Positions 1 through 9,416 are shown, counted from the stretch's first letter. The stretch: DNA of 64,000 nt from Qipengyuania vesicularis (GCF_019711415.1 NZ_JAIGNJ010000003.1:496001-560000); one strand, 5' to 3'. Notes: generated from the letters alone by a model not told the origin. Numbers and translations: made by a program.

Positions 1-1264
1 GAATAACACGAACTTCTTCAATCCGAGCCGCATCCTGACTGCGGGCGCGGATCTCGGTGTGCCCATCTATTCGGGTGGTGCGGTGCGCAATGGCGTGAAG
101 GCAGCCAAGGATCGCGTCGAAGCGGGCCGCGCTGACTTGCGCGGCCTCGAAAGCGCGATCTTCAGCCAGGTCGTCGCCGCTTATATGGACGTGCTGCGTG
201 GACAGGCTTTGGTTGCGCTGTCGGCAAACCAGGTCGACGTCCTGTCGGTCAATGTCGAGGCGACGAGCGATCGCTTCGAAATCGGCGATCTGACGCGGAC
301 CGATGTCGCCCAGTCCGAATCGCGATTGGCGCTCGCCCAGGGTGACCTGCGAAGCGCCGAGGCAAACCTGATTTCGGCGCGCGAAACCTATATCGCACTG
401 ACCGGCGATGCGCCTGACAACCTGCAGCCTCCGCCGCCTCTTCCGGGGCTTCCGGCTTCGGCGGACATGGCTGTCGACATCGCGCTCGACAACAATCCCG
501 ACATCATTGCTGCTCGCGAACGCGCATCGGCCGCACGGTCCGATGTCGAGGTTGCGGGCGCCGGTCGCCTGCCCACGGTTTCGATCTTCGCGGGATACGA
601 CTACCAGAACGCCCTCGGGAGCATTCCCGATATTCCGCCCGATCCGGATGTGCCGGGCAGCCAGCCGATTCCGGTCGACCAGACCGCCACCGGCGCCCAG
701 GCAGGTGTTTCGCTACGGATGCCGATTTTCCAGGGGGGCTTGCCCGCCGCGCGCCAGCGCCAGGCGAGTGCCCGGGCCACTGCGGCACTCGAGGATGTGA
801 TCGCCGCAGAACGCGATGTGATCGCGCAGACGCGCGCCGCCTATTCGAGCTGGCAGGCCAGCCTCGCGATCATCGAGAGCTCGCAGGCCGCCGTCGATGC
901 CGCATCGCTCAGCCTCGAAGGCGTGCGCGCGGAGAACTCGATCGGCAACCGCACGATCCTCGATGTGCTCAATGCCGAGCAGGAACTGCTGTCCAGCCGC
1001 GTCCAGCTCGTGACGGCACGTCGTAACGCCTATGTCGCGGGCTTCTCGCTGCTGGCCGCGATGGGCCGCGCCGAAGCGCGCGACCTTGGGCTTGGCGATG
1101 AGGGCGTGCTCTACAATCCGCTCGACAATTACAACCGCGTCAGCGGGAGCATCTGGGACTGGGGCCGCGACCCCGAGCCGGAAGCCAAGAGCACTTCGAC
1201 CGCGAACATCCCTGCACAGACTGCGGATATTCCCGCAATTGAAGAAAGTGACGAAACCCCTTAG
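1..1264 (+). CDS. TolC family outer membrane efflux protein, 5' end missing
   Basis: The reading frame is open from base 2, so the start lies before the window; 420 residues are visible. It reads as the TolC/outer membrane efflux family: two long alpha-helical repeats rich in Ala, Glu and Arg, with a strand motif (VPIYSGGAVRNGV) near the left edge and its second-repeat counterpart (MPIFQGGLPAARQRQ, about base 720). The late motif NRTILDVLNAEQELL is typical of the family. It would form the trimeric outer-membrane channel for a type I secretion or RND efflux pump. The last ~40 residues are a polar tail without family similarity. No transporter partner is visible here. Confidence 0.9.
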   Translation, partial: NNTNFFNPSRILTAGADLGVPIYSGGAVRNGVKAAKDRVEAGRADLRGLESAIFSQVVAAYMDVLRGQALVALSANQVDVLSVNVEATSDRFEIGDLTRTDVAQSESRLALAQGDLRSAEANLISARETYIALTGDAPDNLQPPPPLPGLPASADMAVDIALDNNPDIIAARERASAARSDVEVAGAGRLPTVSIFAGYDYQNALGSIPDIPPDPDVPGSQPIPVDQTATGAQAGVSLRMPIFQGGLPAARQRQASARATAALEDVIAAERDVIAQTRAAYSSWQASLAIIESSQAAVDAASLSLEGVRAENSIGNRTILDVLNAEQELLSSRVQLVTARRNAYVAGFSLLAAMGRAEARDLGLGDEGVLYNPLDNYNRVSGSIWDWGRDPEPEAKSTSTANIPAQTADIPAIEESDETP

Positions 1265-1318
1265 ATTCGCTCGAATTCCCGAATCGGGAATGGTGCGAAA
1301 CGAGGGGGGCCGCGAGCC

Positions 1319-1816
1319 ATGCAGAACCACGGTGAACCGTCGGTCGAGGAAATTCTCGACTCGATCAAGAAGGTGATCGCACGCGACGCCGAGGATCGTG
1401 TCGCACAGCCGCGCAGGCACCCACTCATGGCCAGCGATGCCGAGCCTGCCGATGCCGAGGAAGCCGAGGAAGTGCTCGAGCTGGGCGTCGGGCTCGGCGA
1501 GGAACTGATCCTCGAAGACAATGCCGCGCTCGACCGGGCCTTTGGCGAAGAGCCGGGCGAGGAAGAGGTAGAAGAAGCCGCACTTACCGGCGATGCGACG
1601 CAGGAATCGATGCGTCAGAATTTCGCTGCGCTTTCCATGCTCGCCAAGCCCGGCAAACAGCCGCAGATCGTGCGCCAGGGCGAAACCTCGCTCGAAGGCC
1701 TCGTGCGCGAAATGCTGCGCCCGATGCTGGCGCAATGGCTCGACGACAACCTGCCGGGCATGGTCGAGGAACTGGTCAAAGCCGAGATCGCGCGCATCGC
1801 GGGCAAGAAGGGCTAA
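1319..1816 (+). CDS. popZ: PopZ-family (DUF2497) polar organizing protein
   Basis: This 165-residue protein has the three-part plan of PopZ: a short N-terminal helix with EPSVEEILDSIKKVIARD (about residues 6-22), an acidic middle rich in Glu/Asp/Pro (about 35-90), and a C-terminal helical block from about 120 with LVREMLRPMLAQWLDDNLP and VEELVKAEIARI. In Caulobacter the N-terminal helix binds partners such as ParB and the C-terminal helices polymerise into a polar matrix. A strong GAGGGGG ribosome site precedes the ATG. It follows tolC by 54 bases and precedes an S9 peptidase. Family membership is clear; a polar-anchor function is inferred from the family. Confidence 0.75.
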   Translation: MQNHGEPSVEEILDSIKKVIARDAEDRVAQPRRHPLMASDAEPADAEEAEEVLELGVGLGEELILEDNAALDRAFGEEPGEEEVEEAALTGDATQESMRQNFAALSMLAKPGKQPQIVRQGETSLEGLVREMLRPMLAQWLDDNLPGMVEELVKAEIARIAGKKG

Positions 1817-1860
1817 TTCTCCCTTACGCTGGCACGGCACTCGCGCTACACCGCGCGGCC

Positions 1861-3966
1861 ATGACACAACGCATTCGGGCCGCACTCCCGCTCGCCAGCG
1901 CCTTTGCGCTTCTCGCCACTCCGCTCGCGGCACAGGACGCGCCCGCGCCGATGCAGGCGAGGGACCTCGTTACCATGCCGCGCCTTGGCAGCCCTACCGT
2001 CTCGCCCGACGGCGCGATGGCTGTCTATTCGGTGATCACGACCGATCCCGAGAGCCTTGAGCGTTCGGCCCGGCTCTTCGTACGGTCGTTGACCAACATG
2101 GACGGCGAGGCAGTCGCCCTCGATCTCAAGGCAAGCGGGGCAAGCTTCGCGGGCGATGGCCACCTCTATTACCTCGCCAGCGGCACCGAAAGCGACAGCC
2201 CGCAGGTCTGGCGCGCGCATGTCGGCACGGATGGCTCGGTATCGGGCGCGATCCAGCTCACGGACATTATACGCGGGGTGAATGGCTACAGCGTCTCCGC
2301 AGACGGCTCCAGGATCGCCATCTGGACCGATATTGCCCGCAGCTGCGAAGACCTCGCCTGCGACGACAGCGCCAAAGCCTATTTGCCCGGGCCGGGAGAC
2401 GGACGCCTCTTCCAGGGCGATGAAGGTTTGTATCGCCATTGGGACGAGTGGGAGACCCCCGGGATCATCAGCCGGGTATTCGCCGCAGACATCACCGAGG
2501 GCAAGGCGACCGCATTCGTGGCGGTCGACGGGGCGATGGGCGCGGGTGGTCCCGCTGGCGACACCCCGACCAAGCCCTTTGGCGGCGGCGAAGACATCGC
2601 TTGGGCGCCCGACGGCAGCGGCGTCTATTTCGTCGCGCGCGAGGGCGGGGCGAGCGAGCCTTATTCGACCAATCTCGATATCTGGTGGTCCGATCTCTCG
2701 GGTGATGCCCCGACCAATCTGACCGCCGCGAACGAGGCGCTCGACGCCCTTCCGGCCCCATCGCCCGACGGGCGCTATCTTGCCTATGTTGCCATGGAGC
2801 GCCCGACTTACGAAGCCGATCGCCAGGTGGTCATGCTGCGCGACCTCGCGACAGGCGAAACCACCGCGTTGACGCAGGATTTCGATCGCAGTTTCGGCTC
2901 GCTGGCATGGACGCCCGATTCCCGCTGGCTGGTGGCGACGGCGCAGGACGTGCTCGACACCCCAGCATTCCGCATCGATCCGCGCACCGGGGCTGTCGAA
3001 CGGCTCGACCTCATGGCAGGCAACGAGGCGCATATCGGCAATGTCACGCCGCTCGAGGGCGGCGACCTGCTCTTCACACGCGATTCCATTGGTGCGCCTT
3101 CGGAGATGTTCCTCTCGGAGAACTGGGGAATGGCCGAGCCGCTGACCGAAGTCGCCACCCCGGTCATCGGGCAGTTCGCCCCTGTCGTTGTCGAGCGCTT
3201 CAGCTTTGCGGGCGCCAATGGCGAAACCGTCTGGGGCCAGATCACCAAGCTTGAGGGTCATGAGGGCAAGATGCCCGCCATCCTCTACGTGCATGGTGGT
3301 CCGCAGGGTTCGTTCAACGACGGCTGGTCCAGCCGCTGGAACCCTAGGATCGTCGCCAGCCAGGGTTATGCGGTCATCTCGGTCGATTTTCACGGCAGCA
3401 CCGGATACGGTCAGGCTTTCACCGACGCCATCAATGGCGATTGGGGCGGCAAGCCGCTCGAAGACCTCCAGTTGGGCCTTGCTGCAGCGCTGGAACGCGA
3501 CAGCCAGATCGACGGCAGCCGCGCCTGCGCCATGGGAGCGAGCTATGGCGGCTACATGATGAACTGGATCGCGGGCAATTGGCCCGACCGGTTCGACTGC
3601 CTCGTCCAGCACGACGGCCTCTTCGACCTGCGCAGCTTCTATTACACGACCGAAGAGCTGTGGTTTCCCAAGTGGGAATTCGGCGGCAGCTATGCCGAGA
3701 ACCCCGAGGCCTACGAGCGCTGGAATCCGGTCAACCATGTCGACAAGTGGCAAACCCCGATGCTGGTGATCACTGGCGAGAAGGACTTCCGCGTTCCCTA
3801 CACGCAAGGTCTCGCCAGTTTCACCGCGCTGCAGGAGCGTGGCATCGAGAGCCAGATGCTGGTCTTCCCGAACGAGAATCACTGGGTGCTCGGCGCGAAG
3901 AACTCGCTGCAGTGGCACAATACGGTGTTCGACTGGCTCGACCGGTGGTTGAAGCCGGGTGAGTAA
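1861..3966 (+). CDS. S9 family prolyl-oligopeptidase-type peptidase, exported
   Basis: A 701-residue serine peptidase of the dipeptidyl/acylaminoacyl peptidase group. The ATG at 1861 opens a signal peptide ([25 protein letters not shown]), so the enzyme is probably periplasmic; the frame stays open further upstream but that part is not signal-like. Residues about 30-430 form the WD40-like beta-propeller, and the rest is the alpha/beta-hydrolase domain. The catalytic triad is visible: Ser561 in GASYGG, Asp642 in EKDFRVP, His674 in NENHW. It ends with an 8-base overlap with the following ferredoxin gene. Substrates are likely short peptides. Confidence 0.9.
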   Translation: MTQRIRAALPLASAFALLATPLAAQDAPAPMQARDLVTMPRLGSPTVSPDGAMAVYSVITTDPESLERSARLFVRSLTNMDGEAVALDLKASGASFAGDGHLYYLASGTESDSPQVWRAHVGTDGSVSGAIQLTDIIRGVNGYSVSADGSRIAIWTDIARSCEDLACDDSAKAYLPGPGDGRLFQGDEGLYRHWDEWETPGIISRVFAADITEGKATAFVAVDGAMGAGGPAGDTPTKPFGGGEDIAWAPDGSGVYFVAREGGASEPYSTNLDIWWSDLSGDAPTNLTAANEALDALPAPSPDGRYLAYVAMERPTYEADRQVVMLRDLATGETTALTQDFDRSFGSLAWTPDSRWLVATAQDVLDTPAFRIDPRTGAVERLDLMAGNEAHIGNVTPLEGGDLLFTRDSIGAPSEMFLSENWGMAEPLTEVATPVIGQFAPVVVERFSFAGANGETVWGQITKLEGHEGKMPAILYVHGGPQGSFNDGWSSRWNPRIVASQGYAVISVDFHGSTGYGQAFTDAINGDWGGKPLEDLQLGLAAALERDSQIDGSRACAMGASYGGYMMNWIAGNWPDRFDCLVQHDGLFDLRSFYYTTEELWFPKWEFGGSYAENPEAYERWNPVNHVDKWQTPMLVITGEKDFRVPYTQGLASFTALQERGIESQMLVFPNENHWVLGAKNSLQWHNTVFDWLDRWLKPGE

Positions 3967-4333
3967 GCGAGGACTTGCAAAGGCGCAGCAGGCGCTGGCG
4001 AAGATCGGCGGGGAAAATGTCGAGCGACAGATCTTCCTTTGCGCGTTGAGCGAGAAGCAGAAGTGCTGCTCGCGCGAAGATGGCAAGGCGGCCTGGAACT
4101 ACCTGAAGAAGCGGCTCAAGGAGCTGGGCCTCGTCGGTCGCGGCGCACAGGTCCAGCGGACCAAGGCCGATTGCTTGCAAGTATGCGCGCACGGTCCGAT
4201 CGCAGTCGTCTGGCCCGAGAACGTCTGGTACCATTCCTGCAATGAGGAGGTCCTCGAGGCCATCATCCAGCGCCACCTCATCGGCGGGGTCCCGGTCGAG
4301 GAGTACAGGTTGCGATCGGCGGAAGAAGCCTAG
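3959..4333 (+). CDS. thioredoxin-like [2Fe-2S] ferredoxin-domain protein
   Basis: A 124-residue protein with the cysteine layout of thioredoxin-like [2Fe-2S] ferredoxins: Cys28, Cys36/37, then DCLQVC (Cys72, Cys76) and Cys94 in WYHSC. The motif [12 protein letters not shown] is characteristic of this family, related to the NuoE ferredoxin fold. The start is a GTG at 3959 inside the end of the S9 peptidase gene, so translation is probably coupled. It likely carries electrons; no redox partner is obvious nearby. Its stop shares the tetranucleotide CTAG with the convergent downstream gene. Confidence 0.8.
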   Translation: MSKRGLAKAQQALAKIGGENVERQIFLCALSEKQKCCSREDGKAAWNYLKKRLKELGLVGRGAQVQRTKADCLQVCAHGPIAVVWPENVWYHSCNEEVLEAIIQRHLIGGVPVEEYRLRSAEEA

Positions 4334-4629
4334 TCCCCGTCGATCGAATTGTCGGGCAGTTTGTTGTCCACTGCTTCGTCATGGCCCGTGCCCGAGGAAA
4401 GGAACACCAGTCCCATCAAGGCGCCCGTCAGCAGCATGACAAAGCCCACGCCCAAAGCGGTGGCGATGTAGAAATGGACCGAAACCTCGCCGCCAAACTT
4501 GTAAAGGAGGGCCATGGCGATCGCCACGAGCCCGACCGTCAGCAGGAACATGAACCGCATGATCCTGCGGTAGCGAGCCCAGGCAAAGGCGGCGCTTTCT
4601 GGGTCGTCGAGGGGGGATTTACTGACCAT
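4330..4629 (-). CDS. small two-helix membrane protein, unknown function
   Basis: A 99-residue protein with two clear membrane spans (about residues 24-44 and 52-77), a charged N-terminus containing [23 protein letters not shown], and an acidic polar tail. It resembles the small hypothetical membrane proteins common in Sphingomonadales, but I cannot name a function. It stands alone between two rightward genes and converges with the ferredoxin gene, the two stops overlapping by four bases. Confidence 0.65.
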   Translation of the reverse strand: MVSKSPLDDPESAAFAWARYRRIMRFMFLLTVGLVAIAMALLYKFGGEVSVHFYIATALGVGFVMLLTGALMGLVFLSSGTGHDEAVDNKLPDNSIDGD

Positions 4630-4739
4630 CGGCGCCCCTCATGGCCGCAAGTCCCCGGCCTTTCAATGCGCGATCTCGCGGTGCTGGCCTTTTCGCAGCG
4701 ATGGTGGCATCCTTCACGCCGCAGCAGAAGGAGGCAGGC

Positions 4740-5171
4740 ATGAACGTCACCACGCTTATCGAAGCCCGTGCCAGTTCGGATATCATCTCGGTCGATGTCG
4801 ACAGGCCGGTGCGCGAAGCGGTGAGCCTCTTGGCAGAGAAACGGATCGGCGCGTTACCGGTCATGTCCGGCGGTTCGGTGGCCGGTGTCTTTTCCGAGCG
4901 TGACGTGATTTACCGCCTTGCTTCAGAAGGCCAGGCCTGCCTCGACAAGCGGGTCGGAGAAGTGATGACATCGCCTGCCATCACCATCGATCGGCAGACG
5001 CCCATCCTCAAGGCGCTCTCGCTGATGACCCGCCGCCGGATTCGCCACCTCCCGGTCATGGATGGGGACACGATGTGCGGCTTTATCTCGATCGGGGACC
5101 TCGTGAAGGCACGCCTCGACCAGATCGAGCATGAGGCCGAAGCCATGCGCGAGTATATCCAGACCGCTTGA
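4740..5171 (+). CDS. CBS-pair domain protein
   Basis: A 143-residue protein made almost entirely of two CBS motifs (about residues 8-60 and 75-130), with the hallmark strings IGALPVMSGGSVAGVFSERD and RRIRHLPVMDGDTMCGFIS. Such stand-alone CBS pairs bind adenine nucleotides and regulate other proteins. The frame is open from 4641, but the ATG at 4740 has a GGAGG ribosome site 5 bases upstream and starts where the family usually starts. Its target is unknown. Confidence 0.88.
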   Translation: MNVTTLIEARASSDIISVDVDRPVREAVSLLAEKRIGALPVMSGGSVAGVFSERDVIYRLASEGQACLDKRVGEVMTSPAITIDRQTPILKALSLMTRRRIRHLPVMDGDTMCGFISIGDLVKARLDQIEHEAEAMREYIQTA

Positions 5172-5203
5172 GACCCGCGGCTGCAGTCACTACATCGCCT
5201 GTC

Positions 5204-5533
5204 ATGGCCGAAATGCTCACCCTCACGCCCGCCGCTGCCAAGCGCGTCGCCGCAATCGCCGAGAAACAGGCGAAGCCGGCGATCTTGCGCCTGTCGGTCG
5301 AAGGTGGGGGTTGTTCGGGCTTCCAGTACAAGTTCGACCTTGCCGACGCAGCGGACGAAGACGATTCGGTCAGCGATACCGACGGCGTTCGGCTTGTCGT
5401 CGACCCCGTGAGCCTCGACCTGGTGGCAGGAAGCGTGGTGGACTTCGTTGAATCGCTGGGCGGCGCGGCATTCAAGGTCGAGAATCCCAATGCGGCCGCC
5501 GGATGCGGTTGCGGTTCGAGCTTCGGGATTTAG
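5204..5533 (+). CDS. erpA: A-type iron-sulfur cluster insertion protein ErpA
   Basis: A 109-residue HesB/IscA-type protein. The three cluster-binding cysteines are present: Cys37 in GGGCSGFQY and Cys101/Cys103 in the C-terminal GCGCGSSFGI. The block LVVDPVSLDLVAGSVVDF and the GSSFGI end match ErpA more closely than IscA. It delivers Fe-S clusters to target proteins. The frame extends to a TTG at 5168 overlapping the previous stop, but the ATG at 5204 gives the usual family N-terminus. No isc or suf genes are adjacent. Confidence 0.88.
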   Translation: MAEMLTLTPAAAKRVAAIAEKQAKPAILRLSVEGGGCSGFQYKFDLADAADEDDSVSDTDGVRLVVDPVSLDLVAGSVVDFVESLGGAAFKVENPNAAAGCGCGSSFGI

Positions 5534-5571
5534 GTTAGACCCGCGCGCGCGCTTCGGGCATGAGGCGCGTC

Positions 5572-6357
5572 ATGCGTATCGCCACCTTCAACATCAACGG
5601 AATCAAGGCGCGCCTTCCGCGCTTGCTCGAATGGCTCGAGGAAACCCAGCCCGCCGTCGCCTGCCTGCAGGAGATCAAGACGATGGACGAGGGTTTTCCG
5701 GCGGAGGACTTCGAGAAGATCGGTTATCACGCCATCTGGCACGGCCAGAAGAGCTTCAACGGCGTGGCGATCCTTGCCAAGGGCGAGAAGCCGGTCGAAG
5801 TCCAGCGCGGGCTCGGGATCGATGGTCCGAAGGAGGGCGAGGGCGAGCAGGCCCGCTATCTCGAGGCCGAAGTGAACGGTGTGCGCATCTGCAATCTCTA
5901 CCTGCCCAACGGCAATCCGCATCCCGGACCGAAGTTCGACTACAAGCTTGCGTGGATGGAGAAGCTCCGCGCACGCATGGCCGCCATCTGGGCAGAAGAA
6001 GTGCCGGCGGTCGTGCTGGGGGATTTCAACGTCATTCCCGAAGACAAGGATGTGTGGTCGCCCAAGGCGATGGCCAGCGATGCACTGATGCAGCCCGAAA
6101 GCCGCGATGCATACAAGCGCATGCTGGCCGATGGCTGGACAGATGCGATCGACACGCTCAACCCGCGCGGCGGGGTGTGGACCTATTGGGACTACCAGGC
6201 TGGCGCGTGGCAGCGCGATCACGGTTTTCGGATCGACCATCTGCTCCTGTCGCCCGAACTGGCGGACAGGATGCTCTCCGCCGGTGTCGACAAGGAATAC
6301 CGCGGCCGCGAAAAGGCAAGCGACCACACGCCGGTCTGGGTTGAGATCCGGGCCTGA
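5572..6357 (+). CDS. xthA: exodeoxyribonuclease III (AP endonuclease)
   Basis: An endonuclease/exonuclease/phosphatase-fold protein of about 261 residues that begins MRIATFNINGIKARLP. Family landmarks are present in order: LQEIKT (metal-binding Glu), SFNGVAILAK, NLYLPNGNP, LGDFNVIPEDKDVW and the C-terminal SDHTPVWVEI with the catalytic Asp-His. It repairs abasic sites in DNA. An in-frame ATG four codons upstream (5560) is an alternative start. It is the last rightward gene before the leftward origin-proximal block. Confidence 0.93.
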   Translation: MRIATFNINGIKARLPRLLEWLEETQPAVACLQEIKTMDEGFPAEDFEKIGYHAIWHGQKSFNGVAILAKGEKPVEVQRGLGIDGPKEGEGEQARYLEAEVNGVRICNLYLPNGNPHPGPKFDYKLAWMEKLRARMAAIWAEEVPAVVLGDFNVIPEDKDVWSPKAMASDALMQPESRDAYKRMLADGWTDAIDTLNPRGGVWTYWDYQAGAWQRDHGFRIDHLLLSPELADRMLSAGVDKEYRGREKASDHTPVWVEIRA

Positions 6358-6420
6358 TCACGCATACCAAGAGGGGCCGCCACCCTCAGGCGACGGCTCC
6401 TCGATTCCCTGGTCTACCGA

Positions 6421-7059
6421 TCAGCGGTAGAAAATGTGTGTCTTGATCGCGGCGCGGCGCGTCTTCTTCGACGCCCAGCGCGGGCTCACATAGGTCGCGT
6501 GGAAGTAGAGCGAATCCTGGGCTTCGCTTTCCCACAGGCCCTGGTGGGCGATGCGCGCAATCTTGGTGGCGCGTTCCCACGCTGCCGAACCGGTCTTGAT
6601 GCGCGGCATGGTACCACCGCGCACGAAGCTGAACTGCGCGCGCTGGTAGACGACGCCGCAATAGCTCGCCGGGAAACGGTTCGATTCCGAGCGATTGATC
6701 ACGACCTGTGCCACGGCCAGCTGGCCAGCCAGCGGTTCGCCGCGCGATTCGAAATAGACAGCGCCGGCAAGGCAGCGCATTTCGTCGGAAAGCTCGTCAG
6801 GCGCCGCAATCGTGGCGACCAGTTCGCGCAGGCTGCGCGCTTCGACATTTCCGGTAAATTCGTCGGTAGCTTCCTCGGGAAGCTCCTGGACCACTTCATT
6901 GCTCACGAAAACCGGGACCACCTCTTCGGTGAGCACCGTTTCCTCGGCAGTGGTTTCTTCGGCTGCAATTGCAGCCTGGGCGCCGGTTTCTTCCGCTCCG
7001 GCAAAGGTTGCAACCATCGCTGCGGCAGAAGCCGCGATGGCAATCGTAAACTTTCGCAT
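6421..7059 (-). CDS. cell wall hydrolase, SleB family, exported
   Basis: A 212-residue protein with a signal peptide (about residues 1-22, MRKFTIAIAASAAAMVATFA) followed by an acidic low-complexity linker (about 23-75, many Glu). The C-terminal half is the SleB/Hydrolase_2 domain, with LAGAVYFESRGEP (likely catalytic Glu104), AVAQVVINR, CGVVYQ, QFSFV and FHATYVSPRW. The fold is that of lytic transglycosylase-like peptidoglycan hydrolases; in non-sporulating proteobacteria the role is wall remodelling. It stands alone. Confidence 0.88.
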   Translation of the reverse strand: MRKFTIAIAASAAAMVATFAGAEETGAQAAIAAEETTAEETVLTEEVVPVFVSNEVVQELPEEATDEFTGNVEARSLRELVATIAAPDELSDEMRCLAGAVYFESRGEPLAGQLAVAQVVINRSESNRFPASYCGVVYQRAQFSFVRGGTMPRIKTGSAAWERATKIARIAHQGLWESEAQDSLYFHATYVSPRWASKKTRRAAIKTHIFYR

Positions 7060-7262
7060 GATTCCGCTTGTTCATGGCGGTGAGCTTGCTGTCACAGGCC
7101 GGGATCCAGTGCGCGTCACTCACGCGTCTTCAAACTGGTATCCGTCAGCGGGCCTGCCGCTTGCTCCCCGTCTGCGTGCTTGTTCATTGACCCCATTGCC
7201 AACCGAACCGCCTGCGCATCGAAGCTGGGGCCTAAAATAGTCTCATTTGAAACTGGGTCAAG
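7060..7262. other. 203-base intergenic gap, nothing recognised
   Basis: This gap lies between the SleB-type hydrolase start and the end of the DUF1491 gene. Its right part (about 7220-7260) is more AT-rich than the surroundings. I see no RNA gene or clear terminator; a weak hairpin with a short T-run on the minus strand near 7225-7245 could end the DUF1491 transcript, but it has a mismatch and I do not call it. Confidence 0.4.
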
Positions 7263-7601
7263 TTAACGAGTGGGGGTTTCGAGCAGTTTCTCCACTTCAA
7301 CCCCATCGAGCTCGACGAACCAGCAATCGGGGTCGCGGTGCTGCCTTTTGGCAACATACTCGTCGAATTCCCTTGGGTTTTCATGATCTTGTTCGCGCGT
7401 GCAGGTAAATTTCCGCGAGCCGTCAAGGCTAGGCATACGTTCCCACAGGCGGGTATTTTTGCCACTATGAGTGGTTAATAAAACCAGCGTCCCAGCGTCT
7501 TTTTCCCCTTTCTGAAGGACCGTACCGAAGCCCCCGAGGCCTTGTGCCAGCCGTATCAGTCCGGCCACTTCGAGGTGTGCCGGGAGGCGCGCCTCCTCCA
7601 T
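7263..7601 (-). CDS. DUF1491 family protein
   Basis: A 112-residue protein matching the DUF1491 pattern: an ARLPAHLEVAGLIRLAQ start, GGFGTVLQKGEKDAGTLVLL, TRLWERMPSLDG, ENPREFDEYVAKR and DPDCWFVELD. Function is unknown. Its ATG overlaps the stop of the upstream thioesterase gene in an ATGA, so the two are translationally coupled. The coding sequence is noticeably less GC-rich than its neighbours, although the family is vertically conserved in alphaproteobacteria. Confidence 0.82.
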   Translation of the reverse strand: MEEARLPAHLEVAGLIRLAQGLGGFGTVLQKGEKDAGTLVLLTTHSGKNTRLWERMPSLDGSRKFTCTREQDHENPREFDEYVAKRQHRDPDCWFVELDGVEVEKLLETPTR

Positions 7602-8059
7602 CAGCCGGCGTATCCGGCGAGGCTAGAGAGGGGGATGCGCGATTTCATGAATGTGCCCGTGCCACGTCCGATTTCGTCCCCTTCGGCATCGACCAGCCGC
7701 GATTCGGCAACGAAAACTCGTCGACGGCCACTCACCCAGCGCCCCTCGGCGACAACCTTGCCTTCGCGCACCGGCTTGGTGAAATGCAGGTTGAAAGAGG
7801 TCGTCAGCAGGAATCGGTCCGTCACCAGCGTATTGGCCGCGTAGAAGGCGGCATCGTCGAGCATCTTGAAATAGATCGTCCCGTGAGCCGCACCCGCCGC
7901 ATGGAACACTTGTTCCGTAACGTCGAAGGTTATGCGGGAGGTGCCGTTGCCGGTTATGTCGAGGGCGGATTCGAATTGCGCATTGACCGGCGCGGACCGG
8001 TAAAGGCTTTCGAGCGCACGCCAGTGCCGCTCGGCTCCGCTGCTTGCCTCTGTATCCAT
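7601..8059 (-). CDS. hotdog-fold thioesterase, PaaI-like
   Basis: A 152-residue single-domain hotdog protein. The segment HAAGAAHGTIYFKMLDDAAFYAAN is the typical helix-capping motif of PaaI/acyl-CoA thioesterases, and LTTSFNLHFTKPVREGKVVAEGRW is the following strand pair. It probably hydrolyses an acyl-CoA or phenylacyl-CoA; the substrate cannot be told from sequence. It is coupled to DUF1491 by a four-base overlap and lies just downstream of hpf in the same direction. Confidence 0.85.
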   Translation of the reverse strand: MDTEASSGAERHWRALESLYRSAPVNAQFESALDITGNGTSRITFDVTEQVFHAAGAAHGTIYFKMLDDAAFYAANTLVTDRFLLTTSFNLHFTKPVREGKVVAEGRWVSGRRRVFVAESRLVDAEGDEIGRGTGTFMKSRIPLSSLAGYAG

Positions 8060-8080
8060 GGGTTCCCGCCTACCCGAATC

Positions 8081-8653
8081 CTAGCTGCGCGGCTCGACCC
8101 AACCGATCGACCCGTCGGGGCGACGATAGACCATGTTATGCGCCTCGGTCGCGCCGTTCTTGAAGAAGAGCGCGTTGGTGTTCTGCAAATCGAGCAGCAT
8201 CACCGCATCTGCGACCGAGCATTCCGGGATCATCGCGCTTGTTTCGGCGATTACTGGCGGACTGTCGTGCGCCACCTCCTCTTCGGTGTCGACGTCCGGC
8301 GCCGCGAAAATCGTATAGGCAGCCTCCTGTTCGCGCAGGGCATGGTCGGCCTGTTCGTGGCGGTCCTTTATCCGGCGCTTGTACCGCCGCAATTGCTTCT
8401 CGATCTTGGCGGCGGCCGCATCGAACGCCTGGTGGACGTCATGGGCTTCGGCGTGACCCTTCAGGATCAGGCCCTGCATCACATGTGTGACGATATCTGA
8501 AGAAAACGCTCCGCCTGGCGCCTTGCCGAACGTCACATGGCTAGAAATGGCGCGGTTGAAGTATTTCTCGACGATGCCCTGCAGGCGATCTTCGACATGG
8601 GTCTGCAAGGCTGAACCAGTGTCGATTTGGTGACCCGAGACACGGATATCCAT
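8081..8653 (-). CDS. hpf: ribosome hibernation promoting factor, long form
   Basis: A 190-residue HPF/RaiA protein starting MDIRVSGHQIDTG, with an AGGAG ribosome site upstream; the open frame extends further but without family similarity. Residues 1-100 form the ribosome-binding domain and about 130-190 the C-terminal dimerisation domain (MLLDLQNTNALFFKN ... GSIGWVEPR), which makes it a long HPF that pairs 70S ribosomes into 100S dimers. The linker is acidic. Expression is expected to rise in stationary phase; no sigma site is evident. Confidence 0.92.
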   Translation of the reverse strand: MDIRVSGHQIDTGSALQTHVEDRLQGIVEKYFNRAISSHVTFGKAPGGAFSSDIVTHVMQGLILKGHAEAHDVHQAFDAAAAKIEKQLRRYKRRIKDRHEQADHALREQEAAYTIFAAPDVDTEEEVAHDSPPVIAETSAMIPECSVADAVMLLDLQNTNALFFKNGATEAHNMVYRRPDGSIGWVEPRS

Positions 8654-8726
8654 AAGCGTCGTTCTCCTGTTTTCGCGCCCCCGACGATCCCATCCGGCCC
8701 CGTCCGCCGGCTCGTCGATCCGGCAC

Positions 8727-9416
8727 CTATCCCCACAGGGGGCTTTCGATCCCGGACATGAATCTCCTATGCCGCGCCAGCTCTTCCGGCGTCGGCGCAT
8801 GCGGCCGTGGCTCGCGGCGTGGCCCCTCGGGTGCCTTGTGCACTGCGACGGCTTCCGCAGGGCTTTCGGGCGCGACGATATCGGCGGCGAGTTCCAGCCC
8901 GATCTGCCGCCCGCCCTTCAGTTCGACATAGACCTGCGCGAGGAGCTCGGCATCGAGCAGTGCGCCGTGCTTCACGCGATGGCTGCGATCGATCCCATAG
9001 CGCGTGCAGAGGGCATCGAGCGAGAGTTTCGCCCCCGGATGCCGCTTCTTGGCAATCTGGACCGTGTCGACCATCCGGCTCATGCAGATCGGCTCCTGCT
9101 CGATCAGGACCAGTTCGGCGTTGAGAAAGCCAAAGTCGAACCCCGCATTATGCGCGATCAGCGGCGCATCGCCTAGGAAGTCGAGCAGCTCGTGGAAGAT
9201 ATCGCGGAAGAGCGGCTTGTCGGACAGGAAGGATGCCGAGAGGCCATGCACCGCTTCCGCCCCAGCCGGCATATCGCGCTCGGGGTTGTAATAGGTGTGG
9301 TAGGTGTTTCCGGTGGGCACAAGATTGACCATCTCGATGCAACCGATTTCAACCATCCGGTCGCCCGTCTTGGGGTCGAGGCCGGTGGTTTCGGTGTCGA
9401 AAACAATCTCGCGCAT
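8727..9416 (-). CDS. dnaQ: DNA polymerase III epsilon subunit (3'-5' exonuclease)
   Basis: A 229-residue DEDDh exonuclease. Exo I is FDTETTGLDP (Asp7, Glu9), Exo II is AHNAGFDFGFLN, and Exo III is HGALLDAELLAQVY. It is the replicative proofreading subunit. The last ~50 residues (after about 180) are variable and Pro/Arg-rich, the place where epsilon subunits contact the polymerase. It is part of the leftward series ppsR-maf-aroE-coaE-dnaQ, the order known beside the Caulobacter origin. Confidence 0.95.
   Translation of the reverse strand: MREIVFDTETTGLDPKTGDRMVEIGCIEMVNLVPTGNTYHTYYNPERDMPAGAEAVHGLSASFLSDKPLFRDIFHELLDFLGDAPLIAHNAGFDFGFLNAELVLIEQEPICMSRMVDTVQIAKKRHPGAKLSLDALCTRYGIDRSHRVKHGALLDAELLAQVYVELKGGRQIGLELAADIVAPESPAEAVAVHKAPEGPRREPRPHAPTPEELARHRRFMSGIESPLWG

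Noticed and set aside
713-1933. Long open frame on the minus strand opposite tolC and popZ
   Set aside because: It mirrors third-position GC bias of the real genes, spans two of them and has no family motif or signal.
1846-4086. 746-codon open frame opposite the S9 peptidase gene
   Set aside because: High-GC antisense shadow; the plus strand has an intact catalytic triad and signal peptide.
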